Assembly (NCBI RefSeq): GCF_049562855.1
Contig: NZ_CP186925.1
Location: forward strand, 1,736,001-1,800,000
Direction of reading: 5' to 3'
Origin: Ruminococcus_C callidus
GTDB taxonomy: Bacteria > Bacillota > Clostridia > Oscillospirales > Ruminococcaceae
Length of the DNA: 64,000 bases
Both the position numbers and the translations under genes were made by a program. The notes below the pieces were generated by a model that was not told the origin of the DNA, ran no database searches, and saw nothing but the letters and a program-made list of their open reading frames with translations. Positions 17,620 through 26,724 of this stretch are shown here, one piece after another (positions within the stretch are counted from its first letter, which is position 1; each line of letters opens with the position of its first letter).

Positions 17620-17791
17620 GGCAATACCGCACAAAGAGCGTCTGGCGACTTTGCACGCCATCTGCTTGCAAATTTCCCGTCATATTTCACAAAAATGCTC
17701 GTGAATACATCAAGTATTCACTCCGCTTTTTGTTTCATCTGACGAAAAATTTGACGACGCATCTGTCGCACAATCTTTGTGCGGTATTGCC
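17620..17791. repeat. 172-bp palindromic repeat, copy A2
   Basis: Same length and same terminal 17-base inverted repeats as copy A1. Its right end stops one base short of the stop codon of the leftward foldase-like gene. The internal GTGAATAC/GTATTCAC hairpin is kept; the TTGCACGC arm has one mismatch. Confidence 0.9.
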
Positions 17792-17792
17792 T

Positions 17793-19274
17793 TTACTTTT
17801 GATTGTTGACAGTGACAAAACGCATGCCCCAGTCAGAAGACTTGAGGTCTGCTTCTTTCTGATAGGTTTCCTGTAACTCATTATAGCGTTGATTTTGCAG
17901 GGCATTTGTGGCAGTCATTTCCCAGCCAGCTTGTTCTGCGGCTTCTACATAATAGACCAGGCAGGAACCATAAGAGCTGTCCAGAATCGTCACATCACCG
18001 GATTTCCGTGCGGCATCAAAGCACCAGTTCTGCCATGCAGAGGAAAGCTGTCCCTCTGTGATGTTCTGGTACAGTCCGCCGGAAACGGTGGTATCTTCTG
18101 TGTACTGGTCTGCCAGTGCTGCAAAAGCGGACTCGGTCTGTTCCCCGCTGTTCCATTCCTCCAGTGCCTTTTCTGCGGCACTGTGAGCACCGTCAGAGGA
18201 TTCATAGGTGTTTGTGGTGAACAGGATCTGGCGAATTGTGACAGGGTGAGATTCGTCCCGCTTCGGTTCGTCCAACAGCAGGCACACGGTGATTCGTTTG
18301 TTATCCGTATCTGTAAAAAGATTGGAGTCCCCTGCCTTTGCTTCGCCGGAAAATGCCCACTCGCTGACATCATCACCCTCTGTATAAGAGATGTTATGAC
18401 TGTAGAGTGTGCTTAATTGGGACTGCAAGTCCTCCTCTGTCAAAGACGTATTCTTGGCATAGTAGTCATACACCCATGACTGGAATTCATCTTTCGTATT
18501 GCACCGCCGCAGACTACGGGCAAGTTCTTCCGCTTCGCTCCGGCTGATCGTTGTACTGTCGCCGGAATCATCATAGGAAAAAGAGAATTCCATATAACTG
18601 CAAACGTCCATCGTCTTGGCATTCTCTTTGTAATAGGATTCCAGTTCATCATCGGTAAAAGACATGTTCTCCTCCACGCTGGTGCTGAAACTCTGAGCCT
18701 TGAAATACAGTTCCAGTGCATGGGTGACGTTGTCCTGTGTCACGCTGCTCGGCAGTGTGCTGAAGTCCATCTGTTCCTTTGCAGTTTTCACCATAGCGGA
18801 GATATTCTCCGGAAATTCGTAATTTTCCTTGTCTGCCGCTTCACAGTACGCCAGTACGTTTTCCGCGTATTTTTGTGCCGCATCGGTGAAATAGGCTTCC
18901 CAAGTGGTATCGTTATCGTAGTTCTGGTCAGCCAGCGGCTTTTCTGTATCCGGCAGGTTCGCCGAATCAGAACCGGTGCTGCTGTTGATATAGCTGTTGT
19001 AAATCTGCCATGCGTAGAACGATACTTCTGCCGCATTGACAGAATAATGTTCTGTCTTTTCCACCGGAATCATCTGGGTCATCGGTTTTTCCCGCACAAA
19101 CCATGTGATTCCGCCGGCAACTACGGCGACAGCTGCCGCACAGCATACCACGGTGGTAACAATTTTTCTCTTGTGGTGTTTTTTCTTTTCTTCCTTTGCC
19201 GTTTTTCGGCGTTGTTCTCTCCGCTGCTGTGCCAGAAATTCCTGCTTTTCGGACGGTTTCTTTTTATTTGCCAT
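17793..19274 (-). CDS. Membrane-anchored SurA/PrsA-like foldase (peptidyl-prolyl isomerase-like)
   Basis: The 493-residue protein starts MANKKKPSEKQEFLAQQRRE, a basic coiled N-terminus, then one membrane segment (IVTTVVCCAAAVAVVAGGI, about residues 39-57) and a long outside part. The C-terminal third, HPVTIRQILFTTNT...AEKALEEWNSG...FAALADQYTEDTTVSGGLYQNI, matches the parvulin pattern of PrsA/SurA foldases. It may help fold secreted proteins such as the neighbouring dockerin protein. ATG at 19274 chosen because GAGG lies 8 bases upstream; the longer frame has none. Confidence 0.75.
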   Translation of the reverse strand: MANKKKPSEKQEFLAQQRREQRRKTAKEEKKKHHKRKIVTTVVCCAAAVAVVAGGITWFVREKPMTQMIPVEKTEHYSVNAAEVSFYAWQIYNSYINSSTGSDSANLPDTEKPLADQNYDNDTTWEAYFTDAAQKYAENVLAYCEAADKENYEFPENISAMVKTAKEQMDFSTLPSSVTQDNVTHALELYFKAQSFSTSVEENMSFTDDELESYYKENAKTMDVCSYMEFSFSYDDSGDSTTISRSEAEELARSLRRCNTKDEFQSWVYDYYAKNTSLTEEDLQSQLSTLYSHNISYTEGDDVSEWAFSGEAKAGDSNLFTDTDNKRITVCLLLDEPKRDESHPVTIRQILFTTNTYESSDGAHSAAEKALEEWNSGEQTESAFAALADQYTEDTTVSGGLYQNITEGQLSSAWQNWCFDAARKSGDVTILDSSYGSCLVYYVEAAEQAGWEMTATNALQNQRYNELQETYQKEADLKSSDWGMRFVTVNNQK

Positions 19275-19330
19275 AATATTCCTCGTATTCTGCTGCACGA
19301 CTGTCATGCAGGCAATGTGCTTGTATTCTT

Positions 19331-19397
19331 AGAGCCAGTTCAGTAAGAGATACTGAACTGGCTCTTATAGTATAGCATATCTTTTACAAAAGTGCAA
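19331..19397 (-). promoter_or_regulatory. Promoter with a 15-bp perfect hairpin at the start site (foldase-like gene)
   Basis: On the minus strand TTGCAC (19392-19397), 17 bases, TATACT (19369-19374). Immediately downstream is a perfect palindrome with 15-base arms (19331-19345 and 19351-19365) around a five-base loop. The transcript would begin within it. It may be an operator or a 5' stabilising hairpin. Confidence 0.5.
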
Positions 19398-19398
19398 G

Positions 19399-19414
19399 GG
19401 CAACACTGCACAAA
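19399..19414. repeat. Solo repeat end directly after a stop codon
   Basis: GGCAACACTGCACAAA is a lightly changed copy of the terminal repeat of the 172-bp family. It abuts the TAG stop (19415-19417) of the DUF2339 gene. Confidence 0.6.
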
Positions 19415-22400
19415 CTATTTCGAATTATTCTTATCCATGCGGTTGTACAAGAAGCTGATCCCAAAACAGATCACGCCGCAAATCAGGAAACTGAATGCCC
19501 GCAGTTCCAGCTTGCCGTAGGAAATGTCCAGCAGGATCAGCTTACAGATGCTGACCAGCACCAATATCAAGCCATAGATGCGAACCGGTTTGCGGGATTT
19601 CCAGAAGCCGAACAGAATCAGCAGAACCGCCAGCACCAGCAAGCCAACGCTCAGCAGCACCTTCGGCAAAGAGAACCCGCAGAACAATACCAACAGCCAT
19701 GCAGTCAGCTTTCCGCAGAACAGCATTTCCCTGCCCGTCATACCGGAACGGATTTCGTTCTTTTTCAGCAGTTCCATGGAGCCGGCAAAATACAGCAGTG
19801 TCAATGTCAGAGCCAGTGCGATTCGCTCCGGCAGATGCAGTGTTTCACAAAACAGCATCAGCAAGCTGCCGATTCCCAGAAGTGCCCAGTTCCCCACATA
19901 GGAAATCCAGTAGCGGACATTTCTCGTTTCCCGGTACAATTGGTACAGCAGCACCACGCCATTGACCATGCCGAGCAGAGAAAGAATCCAGCCTGCGGCA
20001 CGCTGCGGCGACAGGTCTGCAAAGCAGGGCAGATTCCGGAGAATCCAGCCGGTACAGAGCAGGAACAAGCCATAGGCAGCATTTCCGTAAAAAGGCATAC
20101 GCTGCTTTTTCCCAAACAGGAACAGCACTGCCAGAAATGCGAACCACAGGACGTGCTGCAATAGGACAGCCGGCACTGCGGCTCCGGAACCGCAGGTTCG
20201 TACAAATACCGGAAGTGCCGGGATTTCCAGCAAGAGCAACGCCGAAACAGCAGCGGTGAGATAAAACTGTGTCTGATACAAAAATGTTGGCATTCTCCGC
20301 CGCTGTACTGCGAACCAAAAGCCCATAAGCAATACGGCTCCGACTGCATAGGGCAGACTGGACAGCAGTACAGTCCCAACAGTTATATCAAACGAAATGG
20401 TTGGTGTTCCAAATTGGTACACGCCAAAGCACAGCAGGATCAGCAATTCCAGAAATGTCGAAAAATACAAAATTGCCTGCACTTTATCTGATGCACATTG
20501 ATTCCGGCGGAACGGGCGAGACAGCAATGCGAACTGCACCAGAACTGACAGGAGCAGCATTCCCCACCGCACATAATCCCACGGAGCAGCAACTGTGCCA
20601 TTGCCTGCAACGGGATATTTTGTCAACCGCCCCAAAATTTCAAGCAGCGGCAGCAGCGTCAGGATATGAGCAATTATTGCTGTCACCGCATAGCGGATCT
20701 GCGTTTTTTGCACCGACCATGCCAACAAAGCGAATCCCAGCAGAATATATGCGGTCAGGCAAACGCCGTCCGCCTCCGACAAAGCAGTCCCCAGCGTAAC
20801 CGAAAGGAACAGCCCTGCCGCGGTCAACGGCTGGAACACGTCTGGTCGCGGTTTTGTAAACAAGCTGCACAGACCGACCCAGATCAGAAGCAGAATGCAC
20901 ACGGTCAGCATACTGATTTTCGGAAACAATTGCTTGCACAGGAGAATCCACTGCAAAAGAACTGCCATGCCGGAAACGCCCAGCACGGTGAAGAATCGGC
21001 GGCAGTACTTCCGGTGCATGCCCCACCAGCCAAGCCCACAGAGAAGCAGCCCAATGGTCAGAAAAACAAGCACGATTCCCCCGACTGGCAGAAATTGCCG
21101 CTGCAATATCCGCAATCCCTGCAACAATGTGAGCACTGCCGGAATCGGCAGAAGCCATCGGAAAATCCCAAAAAAAGCACTTCCGGTTTTTAACGGGAAT
21201 CGGTGATGACAAAACAGTACGCCATAATATGCCATACTGCACGTGAGCAGCAATACGGCTTGTTTTTCCCAAATGGTCCCGGAAGAAAAAATTGCCAGCG
21301 TTACGAAAAACAGCAGTCCGATGCCGCTGTAGCGTATGCCAACATTGGCGAAACGGCTGCCCAGAATGACACAGCCCAATGCTACTGCACAGATACAGCC
21401 GTAAAGGACCGCCCCCGTGGCAGAATACAGAATTGTCAGGGCACATGTCAGAAGCAGATATTTTCCGCAGAACAATACACCCATGCCGTTTGATTTCCAG
21501 CGGGGTTCCCGAAAATAGCGGTCGCTGTTGACAGAGAAAACTACAACCAATGCCAATGTGAGCAGAAGTTTCCACGGCAGGAAAAGCTTCTCCAATATAA
21601 GCGGCACGAACATAAACAATATTGAAAAAATGGCGAGCAGATTGACAATTTGCGTGATGCCAGACAATGCCCTGCCATTTTCCAAACGGCGGCACAGTAC
21701 TATCGTAACACAGTTGCAAAGAGAGAAAAAGCTATACAGCATCACAAAGTTCTGCCAAAACGAGCCATTCAGCACAGAAAGCAGCGGAATCCATGAAGCC
21801 AGCAAAAACAGTCCATAGGAAAACTGCATGGCAAAGGGGAACTTCGCCCTTCTGCCGAATCCAGTCAGCAGGAGCAGGTACAGACACCAGCTCACGATTC
21901 GCAGCACACCGCCGCAGAACAGAATGCATGCCGCCGCGGTCAGTGCTGCGATTCCAAACGTCAGACGATAAGTGGCAGTATGTACGCGGTCTTTCTGTGC
22001 CGCATACCAGAAGCCTATGCAGAACACTGCACCAAGCAGCAATGCGGACTGTTCCAGCCAGTCTGGGAACGACAGCATGCTCTGCCAGAATCCAAGCATG
22101 CACAGCCACAACAACAGCTGCGTCGGAACACAGCGGAAACTCCAGACGGAATCAGAAGCTTTTTGCCGTTCCAGCCAGCGGTGCATATCCCAGAAATACT
22201 GGAACAGCAGAAAGCCAGCCAGAAGCAGACTGCACACTGCCATGGAAATTGCCTTTGTCTGTACATGCATTACGCCGTTCCGAAAAAACGTATAGAACTG
22301 GTCTGCCTGAATCAAGATGCGAATGCCAAGCAGTCCCACACAAATCCCGTTTGCATATAGCGTAAACAAGTGCTTTTCCGGTCGTTCCTGCCGGTTGGTC

Positions 22401-22981
22401 AGCAGATAGAACAATGCACTGATGCAGACGTAACACGTCATTATCAGCAGTTGAAAATTTGCCTGTTCCGAAAAATGGTCTGAAAATGATGAGAGCTGAA
22501 ACTTGGTGTAATTGTCCAGTTGGGAAAATACTGCTACCACCATGCCGATATGACCAATATTCTGGAAAACCGGCAGCTTCCCGCGGGAGAGCAGGTACAT
22601 CAGTCCTGCCCACAGCAAAAACAAGGCGTACATGCCCAGCACGGAGAGCAGTTCATAATACCAGTAGCCCAGCATAATGCCCAGATACAGGATTCCCGCA
22701 CCGCAGCCGGAAACGGACAGAAAAAACGTCCGGTATGCCGACTTCCTGCGGGAAGCCAGCATGCCGAGCAGCATCAGAAACAAGCCGGCTGCCAGAATGC
22801 CGCACAGCTGTATCCAACGGGAACCCGATGCCCATGCCGTCAGCAAAATGCCAATGAACACCAGTAAGGAAGCAAGGATTCCCAGCAAGTTCTTGCCGAA
22901 ATTGAATTCCTTGTCCTTTTTTGGCGGTGGTACAGGCGGCTGCCCGTTCTGCGGCGTTTTAGGCGGTTCTTGTCTATCCAT
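19415..22981 (-). CDS. Large DUF2339-type multi-pass membrane protein
   Basis: 1188 residues, nearly all hydrophobic, with about 25-30 predicted membrane helices in pairs separated by short loops. The N-terminus is a soluble Pro-rich stretch (MDRQEPPKTPQNGQPPVPPP). This layout is that of the DUF2339 family, whose role is unknown. The ATG at 22981 has GGAGG about 8 bases upstream. A perfect consensus promoter at 23023-23051 reads into it. No enzymatic motif seen. Confidence 0.7.
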   Translation of the reverse strand: MDRQEPPKTPQNGQPPVPPPKKDKEFNFGKNLLGILASLLVFIGILLTAWASGSRWIQLCGILAAGLFLMLLGMLASRRKSAYRTFFLSVSGCGAGILYLGIMLGYWYYELLSVLGMYALFLLWAGLMYLLSRGKLPVFQNIGHIGMVVAVFSQLDNYTKFQLSSFSDHFSEQANFQLLIMTCYVCISALFYLLTNRQERPEKHLFTLYANGICVGLLGIRILIQADQFYTFFRNGVMHVQTKAISMAVCSLLLAGFLLFQYFWDMHRWLERQKASDSVWSFRCVPTQLLLWLCMLGFWQSMLSFPDWLEQSALLLGAVFCIGFWYAAQKDRVHTATYRLTFGIAALTAAACILFCGGVLRIVSWCLYLLLLTGFGRRAKFPFAMQFSYGLFLLASWIPLLSVLNGSFWQNFVMLYSFFSLCNCVTIVLCRRLENGRALSGITQIVNLLAIFSILFMFVPLILEKLFLPWKLLLTLALVVVFSVNSDRYFREPRWKSNGMGVLFCGKYLLLTCALTILYSATGAVLYGCICAVALGCVILGSRFANVGIRYSGIGLLFFVTLAIFSSGTIWEKQAVLLLTCSMAYYGVLFCHHRFPLKTGSAFFGIFRWLLPIPAVLTLLQGLRILQRQFLPVGGIVLVFLTIGLLLCGLGWWGMHRKYCRRFFTVLGVSGMAVLLQWILLCKQLFPKISMLTVCILLLIWVGLCSLFTKPRPDVFQPLTAAGLFLSVTLGTALSEADGVCLTAYILLGFALLAWSVQKTQIRYAVTAIIAHILTLLPLLEILGRLTKYPVAGNGTVAAPWDYVRWGMLLLSVLVQFALLSRPFRRNQCASDKVQAILYFSTFLELLILLCFGVYQFGTPTISFDITVGTVLLSSLPYAVGAVLLMGFWFAVQRRRMPTFLYQTQFYLTAAVSALLLLEIPALPVFVRTCGSGAAVPAVLLQHVLWFAFLAVLFLFGKKQRMPFYGNAAYGLFLLCTGWILRNLPCFADLSPQRAAGWILSLLGMVNGVVLLYQLYRETRNVRYWISYVGNWALLGIGSLLMLFCETLHLPERIALALTLTLLYFAGSMELLKKNEIRSGMTGREMLFCGKLTAWLLVLFCGFSLPKVLLSVGLLVLAVLLILFGFWKSRKPVRIYGLILVLVSICKLILLDISYGKLELRAFSFLICGVICFGISFLYNRMDKNNSK

Positions 22982-23022
22982 GATAATCCTCCAAATGTTT
23001 GTAATCAATTGTTGGTATCTTT

Positions 23023-23051
23023 ATTATAGATGATAGGCCGAAAAATGTCAA
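23023..23051 (-). promoter_or_regulatory. Consensus sigma-A promoter of the DUF2339 gene
   Basis: On the minus strand TTGACA (23046-23051), 17 bases, TATAAT (23023-23028): a perfect match to consensus. The ATG is about 42 bases from the -10. Confidence 0.85.
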
Positions 23052-23148
23052 GAGATCATTTCTTTTTCTTGTTATTTTTTCCAGTTATTCTGTAGATTAA
23101 GCAACAGGAAATCGGGGAAAGATATGGATACAGCAAGGAGGTCGTGTT

Positions 23149-23940
23149 ATGGCATTTCAAAAAGTGATGATTTCCGGTATCAATACCGCTGACCTGACAG
23201 TACTGAAAGAAGAAGAAAAAACGGCACTGCTGCGGGAAATTCGGGATACCGGCAGCAAGGCAGCCAAGGACAAGCTGATTCAGGGCAATCTGCGGCTGGT
23301 GCTGAGCGTGATTCAGAGATTCACCGGTCGGGGAGAAGATATTGACGATCTATTTCAGATCGGTGTCGTTGGGCTGATCAAAGCGATCAACAACTTCGAT
23401 CTTTCCAAAGAAGTCCGCTTCTCCACCTATTGTGTGCCTATGATCAGCGGCGAACTGCGGCGGTATCTGCGGGACTTCAACCAGATCAAGGTCAGCCGTT
23501 CCCTCCGTGATCTGGCTTATCAGGCAATGCAGGCAAAGGAACGGCTGACGACCAATCTCCAGAAAGAGCCGACTGTCAGCGAGATCGCGGCGGAGATCGG
23601 GGCAAAGCGGGAAGATGTGGTGGTGGCACTGGAGAGTGTCAGCGAACCGGTTTCCATTTATGAGCCGGTATATTCCGAATCCGGAGATGCGTTGTATGTG
23701 CTGGATCAAATCAGTGAACGGGATACTATGGAAAACTGGCTGGGAGAACTTTCTCTGCGAAATGCCATACGACAGCTGGGAACACGGGAACAGAATATTT
23801 TATACCTCCGCTTCTTTCAGGGGAAAACCCAGACAGAAGTGGCAAAGGAAATCGGCATTTCACAGGCACAGGTTTCCCGACTGGAAAAAAATGCGATTTT
23901 ACAGGTGCGGGACGCTGCCAATCTGCATCACCATTCCTAG
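23149..23940 (+). CDS. sigG: Forespore sigma factor SigG
   Basis: 263 residues with sigma region 2 (NLRLVLSVIQRF, DLFQIGVVGLIKAINNFD, FSTYCVPMISGELRRYLRD), region 3 (VSRSLRDLAYQAMQA) and region 4 (RFFQGKTQTEVAKEIGISQAQVSRLEKNA). The N-terminal MAFQKVMISGINTADLTVLK matches the SigG-specific start (compare VEICGVxTSxLPVLK in Bacillus). It directs late transcription in the forespore, so the organism probably sporulates. Here it stands alone; the usual neighbours spoIIGA and sigE are absent. AGGAGG lies 8 bases before the ATG. No clear SigF/SigG promoter was found upstream. Confidence 0.88.
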   Translation: MAFQKVMISGINTADLTVLKEEEKTALLREIRDTGSKAAKDKLIQGNLRLVLSVIQRFTGRGEDIDDLFQIGVVGLIKAINNFDLSKEVRFSTYCVPMISGELRRYLRDFNQIKVSRSLRDLAYQAMQAKERLTTNLQKEPTVSEIAAEIGAKREDVVVALESVSEPVSIYEPVYSESGDALYVLDQISERDTMENWLGELSLRNAIRQLGTREQNILYLRFFQGKTQTEVAKEIGISQAQVSRLEKNAILQVRDAANLHHHS

Positions 23941-24086
23941 GGCAATACTGTATGTTAGGAGAGGATCCGCTTGGGCATATCCCACAAAATTCCTTGCCAG
24001 ACACACTATCTGCCTGCGGAATTTTTATGCAATCTGCCGAAAAATCTGACGATGCATCTTACGCACAAGTTTTGTTTGGTGTTGCC
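23941..24086. repeat. Palindromic repeat, copy B1 (divergent, about 146 bp)
   Basis: Begins GGCAATACTG directly after the sigG stop codon (23938-23940) and ends GGTGTTGCC. Reverse-complemented, its body aligns with copy B2 at 34687-34858 (shared TTGTGCGTAAG and CGTCAGATTTTTCGGCAG type segments). It is shortened and more decayed than the A copies. Confidence 0.7.
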
Positions 24087-24124
24087 CTTGCTTTTTTTTA
24101 TCGATTATGGTATAATAAATGCAA

Positions 24125-24180
24125 GGCAATACCGCACAAAGAGCGTCTGGCGACTTTGCACGCCATCTGCTTGCAAATTC
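24125..24180. repeat. Truncated left end of the A-type repeat
   Basis: 56 bases identical to the start of copy A2, GGCAATACCGCACAAAG through TTGCAAATT, then unrelated sequence. The other end is missing. With copy B1 it fills most of the 389-base gap between sigG and the DtxR-family gene. Confidence 0.8.
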
Positions 24181-24244
24181 TGATGCGGAGGCGTTTCTTT
24201 CACGTTTTCACATCTCTCACGCGAATGGAACAAAGAACCACTTA

Positions 24245-24297
24245 TATAATAGTATAGCGTGCTCACATAAACTGTCCTGCTTTTATGTGAACACGCT
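24245..24297 (+). promoter_or_regulatory. -10 element and 16-bp palindrome before the DtxR-family gene
   Basis: TATAAT at 24245-24250, with no convincing -35, is followed at once by an inverted repeat with 16-base arms (24256-24271 and 24282-24297, one mismatch) around a ten-base loop. The position at the start of transcription suggests an operator, perhaps autoregulatory, or a leader hairpin. Confidence 0.45.
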
Positions 24298-24329
24298 TTC
24301 GTACAATCTGCTCAACGGAGGGAAATCAC

Positions 24330-24722
24330 TTGAAAATTCAAAAATCTGCAGAAGATTATCTGGAAACCATTCTGATCTTATACAACCGCCGCGGCACAGT
24401 ACATGCCATTGACATCGCCAACGAACTGGCATTTTCCAAGCCCAGTGTCAGCGTTGCCATGAAAAATCTGCGGGAAAACGGATACATCTGCGTCAATGAA
24501 AACAACGAGATCACACTGACGGAATCCGGCAGAAAAATTGCCGAAACGATCTATGAACGGCACACGCTGCTTTCTAACTGGCTGGTGGCTCTCGGGGTAG
24601 ATCCGAAAACAGCTGCGGAAGATGCCTGCCGCATGGAACATGTCATCAGTTCAGAAAGCTTCGCTGCGATCAAGCAGCATGTACAGGACAACAACGAAAT
24701 TCCCGCAAAAGCTGAAATGTAA
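24330..24722 (+). CDS. DtxR/MntR-family metal-dependent transcriptional regulator
   Basis: 130 residues. The winged helix spans about residues 1-65 (SAEDYLETILILY, VHAIDIANELAFSKPSVSVAMKNL). The dimerisation and metal domain follows (ERHTLLSNWLVALGV, DACRMEHVISSESF). The Cys-x2-Glu-His pattern matches the primary metal site of DtxR, while the Asp in AEDYL matches MntR rather than the DtxR Met. No SH3 domain. It probably represses uptake genes when Fe or Mn is abundant. TTG start set by GGAGGG 7 bases upstream. Twelve bases before pyridoxamine kinase. Confidence 0.85.
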   Translation: MKIQKSAEDYLETILILYNRRGTVHAIDIANELAFSKPSVSVAMKNLRENGYICVNENNEITLTESGRKIAETIYERHTLLSNWLVALGVDPKTAAEDACRMEHVISSESFAAIKQHVQDNNEIPAKAEM

Positions 24723-24734
24723 GGAGCGAAAACC

Positions 24735-25598
24735 ATGCTGAAACGAATCGTTACCATTCAGGACGTTTCCTGCTTTGGAAAATGTTCCTCCACCGTTGCC
24801 CTGCCTTTGATCTCTGCTATGGGCGTGGAAACTGCCGTGATCCCTACCGCCGTTCTGTCAACACACACCGGCGGATTCACCGGATATACTTTTCGGGATC
24901 TGACGGCGGACATTCCGCAGATCGCGGCACACTGGAAAACATTACAGCTGCATTTCGACGGCATTTACACCGGCTATCTGGGGTCCAGAGAACAGGTACA
25001 GATCATGGCAGACTTTTTCGATGCGTTCCGCAGCGAAGATACGGTCATTGTGGTTGATCCTGTCATGGGCGATGCCGGCAGCATGTACGCCGGCTTCACA
25101 CCGGATTTTGCAGTGGAAATGCGAAAACTCTGCGGAAAAGCCGATGTTATCGCCCCGAACATGACAGAAGTTTCCCTGCTGCTGGGCATTCCCTATGCGG
25201 AACAGTGTCCGCTGGAAACTGTGAAAACATATCTGAAACAGTTGACAGAGATCGGCTGTCCCATCGCCGTCATTACCGGTATCCGAAACGGCGATCAGCA
25301 CGGTGCCATTGCCTACGACAGTACCACCGGCAGCTACTACGCCGCCTATCGGGAACATGTTCCAGAGCCAATGCATGGCACCGGTGATATTTTTGCCAGC
25401 GTACTCTCCGGTGCTCTGGTCCGCGGGGCATCGATCGAACAGGCTCTTTCCATTGCGGTCAACTTTACAGCCGACACCATTCAGGCAACCTTGCCGGATC
25501 TGCGGACACTTCCCCGCGAAGAAGCACCGTGGTATGGTGTGGAATTTGAAGCTTGCATCGGAAATCTTGTAGATTATGTCAAAGAAATTCATTCCTAA
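24735..25598 (+). CDS. pdxY: Pyridoxamine/pyridoxal kinase
   Basis: Phosphorylates vitamin B6 vitamers for PLP salvage. 287 residues in the ribokinase-like fold: start MLKRIVTIQDVSCFGKCSST, substrate segment STHTGGFTGY, VVDPVMGDAGSMYAGF, VIAPNMTEVSLLLG, and the catalytic anion-hole motif MHGTGDIFASVLSGAL with Asp as base near residue 217. Co-transcribed with the DtxR-type regulator, although no metal link is obvious. A terminator follows at 25617. The symbol is assigned by resemblance; pdxK-type naming is possible. Confidence 0.85.
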   Translation: MLKRIVTIQDVSCFGKCSSTVALPLISAMGVETAVIPTAVLSTHTGGFTGYTFRDLTADIPQIAAHWKTLQLHFDGIYTGYLGSREQVQIMADFFDAFRSEDTVIVVDPVMGDAGSMYAGFTPDFAVEMRKLCGKADVIAPNMTEVSLLLGIPYAEQCPLETVKTYLKQLTEIGCPIAVITGIRNGDQHGAIAYDSTTGSYYAAYREHVPEPMHGTGDIFASVLSGALVRGASIEQALSIAVNFTADTIQATLPDLRTLPREEAPWYGVEFEACIGNLVDYVKEIHS

Positions 25599-25616
25599 GA
25601 AATAAACACATAAGGC

Positions 25617-25653
25617 AAAAGAGGTCACAGAAAATTTCTGCGGCCTCTTTTTT
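25617..25653 (+). terminator. Terminator after pdxY
   Basis: Stem AGAGG-TC-x-CAGAA with complement ending CCTCT (25620-25648, one mismatch), followed by TTTTTT. Confidence 0.8.
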
Positions 25654-25968
25654 CTGCAATATCACACCGAATACGCTTGACATTTCCAATTTCTATCGAT
25701 TTTTCCGGAATATTTATTATACCATGTCACGCAGATCATGACAATATAAAATGACAAAAGCGGGCTTGATTTTGTCATAATTTTGTACTTCCTCTTGTGG
25801 AAAATCTCCTGCATACACATTTTCAAAACAATTTCATCGTAGGATATGCTTTTTTTAACGTAGTATTTATGCTATACTAAAATTATACCACAAAGAACTA
25901 CGTGAAATGCACAAGCGTGTTCCTATAAAATGCTTGTGAACATACTTTGAGTTATGAGGGATTGGAAA
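25654..25968 (+). promoter_or_regulatory. Leader of the LytTR/histidine-kinase operon
   Basis: A gap of about 315 bases. It holds TATACT at 25873-25878 with a poor T-rich -35. An inverted repeat ACGTAGT/ACTACGT (25858-25864 and 25897-25903) brackets this -10, and a second inverted repeat CACAAGC/GCTTGTG lies just downstream (about 25911-25939). These could be binding sites for the encoded LytTR regulator. No ORF of note. Confidence 0.4.
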
Positions 25969-26700
25969 ATGTTAAGAATTGTGATTTTTGATGATGAGGA
26001 ACGCATCGGACTGCAATTAAAAGAACTCTTAGAGCAATCTGGTGACGATCTGGTTGTGGATTTTTTTCAGGACTGGCATGCCCTGCAATTTTATTTTTCG
26101 CAGCATGCACATATTGACGCTGTATTTATGGACATCTGCTTTCAGGGAAGCACCAGCAGCGGCATCGATTTCGCGGAAAAAATTGCACAGTCCCATTCAC
26201 AAACGAAGTTTATCTATGTGACAGGACACCCCAGGGAATATTTGCAGCAGATTTTTATGAGCAAAACAGTGAACCCGTTCGGCTATCTGCCAAAGCCCTT
26301 TGACCGGAAGGCGGTGCAGGATTATCTGCAAAAAATTCGGGCAGCATCGGCAGACAGTCAGGATCTGTTCCCTTTCAAACCGAAAAAGGGACAGGTGGTC
26401 TACCTCTCTCTGCGGGAAGTGCTGTATTTTTCCAGCGACAGACGCTGCGTCACAGCACACACCCTTCACGGTTCCTATGAGGGCTACTACCAGCTTTCCA
26501 AGCTCATGGAGAGCCTGCCGCAGTACTTTTATCAGTGCTATAAAAGTTATGCTATCAATCTGCACTATGTACAGCGAATTGACACCAAGGAAGTACATAT
26601 TCAGGAGGAGATCATTCCGATCAGTGCATATGGGCACCGCTCTGTTGCAGAAAATCGGGCAGAGTTGGTGCAACGTAAAAGCGAACTGTATCAATCGTAA
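25969..26700 (+). CDS. LytTR-family response regulator (AgrA/LytR type)
   Basis: 243 residues. N-terminal receiver: LRIVIFDDEERIG (acidic pocket), AVFMDICF (phospho-accepting Asp near residue 55), YVTGHPRE, and GYLPKPFD (conserved Lys). C-terminal LytTR DNA-binding domain from about residue 140: VVYLSLREVLYFSSDRRCVTAHT, FYQCYKSYAINLHYVQRID. Such regulators bind direct repeats and often serve peptide quorum sensing. The ATG at 25969 fits GAGGG 8 bases upstream better than the ATG at 25954. First gene of a four-gene operon. Confidence 0.85.
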   Translation: MLRIVIFDDEERIGLQLKELLEQSGDDLVVDFFQDWHALQFYFSQHAHIDAVFMDICFQGSTSSGIDFAEKIAQSHSQTKFIYVTGHPREYLQQIFMSKTVNPFGYLPKPFDRKAVQDYLQKIRAASADSQDLFPFKPKKGQVVYLSLREVLYFSSDRRCVTAHTLHGSYEGYYQLSKLMESLPQYFYQCYKSYAINLHYVQRIDTKEVHIQEEIIPISAYGHRSVAENRAELVQRKSELYQS

Positions 26701-26707
26701 AACATAC

Positions 26708-26724
26708 GGCAATACCGCACAAAG
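26708..26724. repeat. Solo repeat terminus upstream of the first histidine kinase
   Basis: GGCAATACCGCACAAAG, identical to the 17-base terminus of the 172-bp family, without the rest of the element. It runs into GAGTCC, and the junction forms AAAGGAG, the ribosome site of the kinase gene. Confidence 0.75.
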
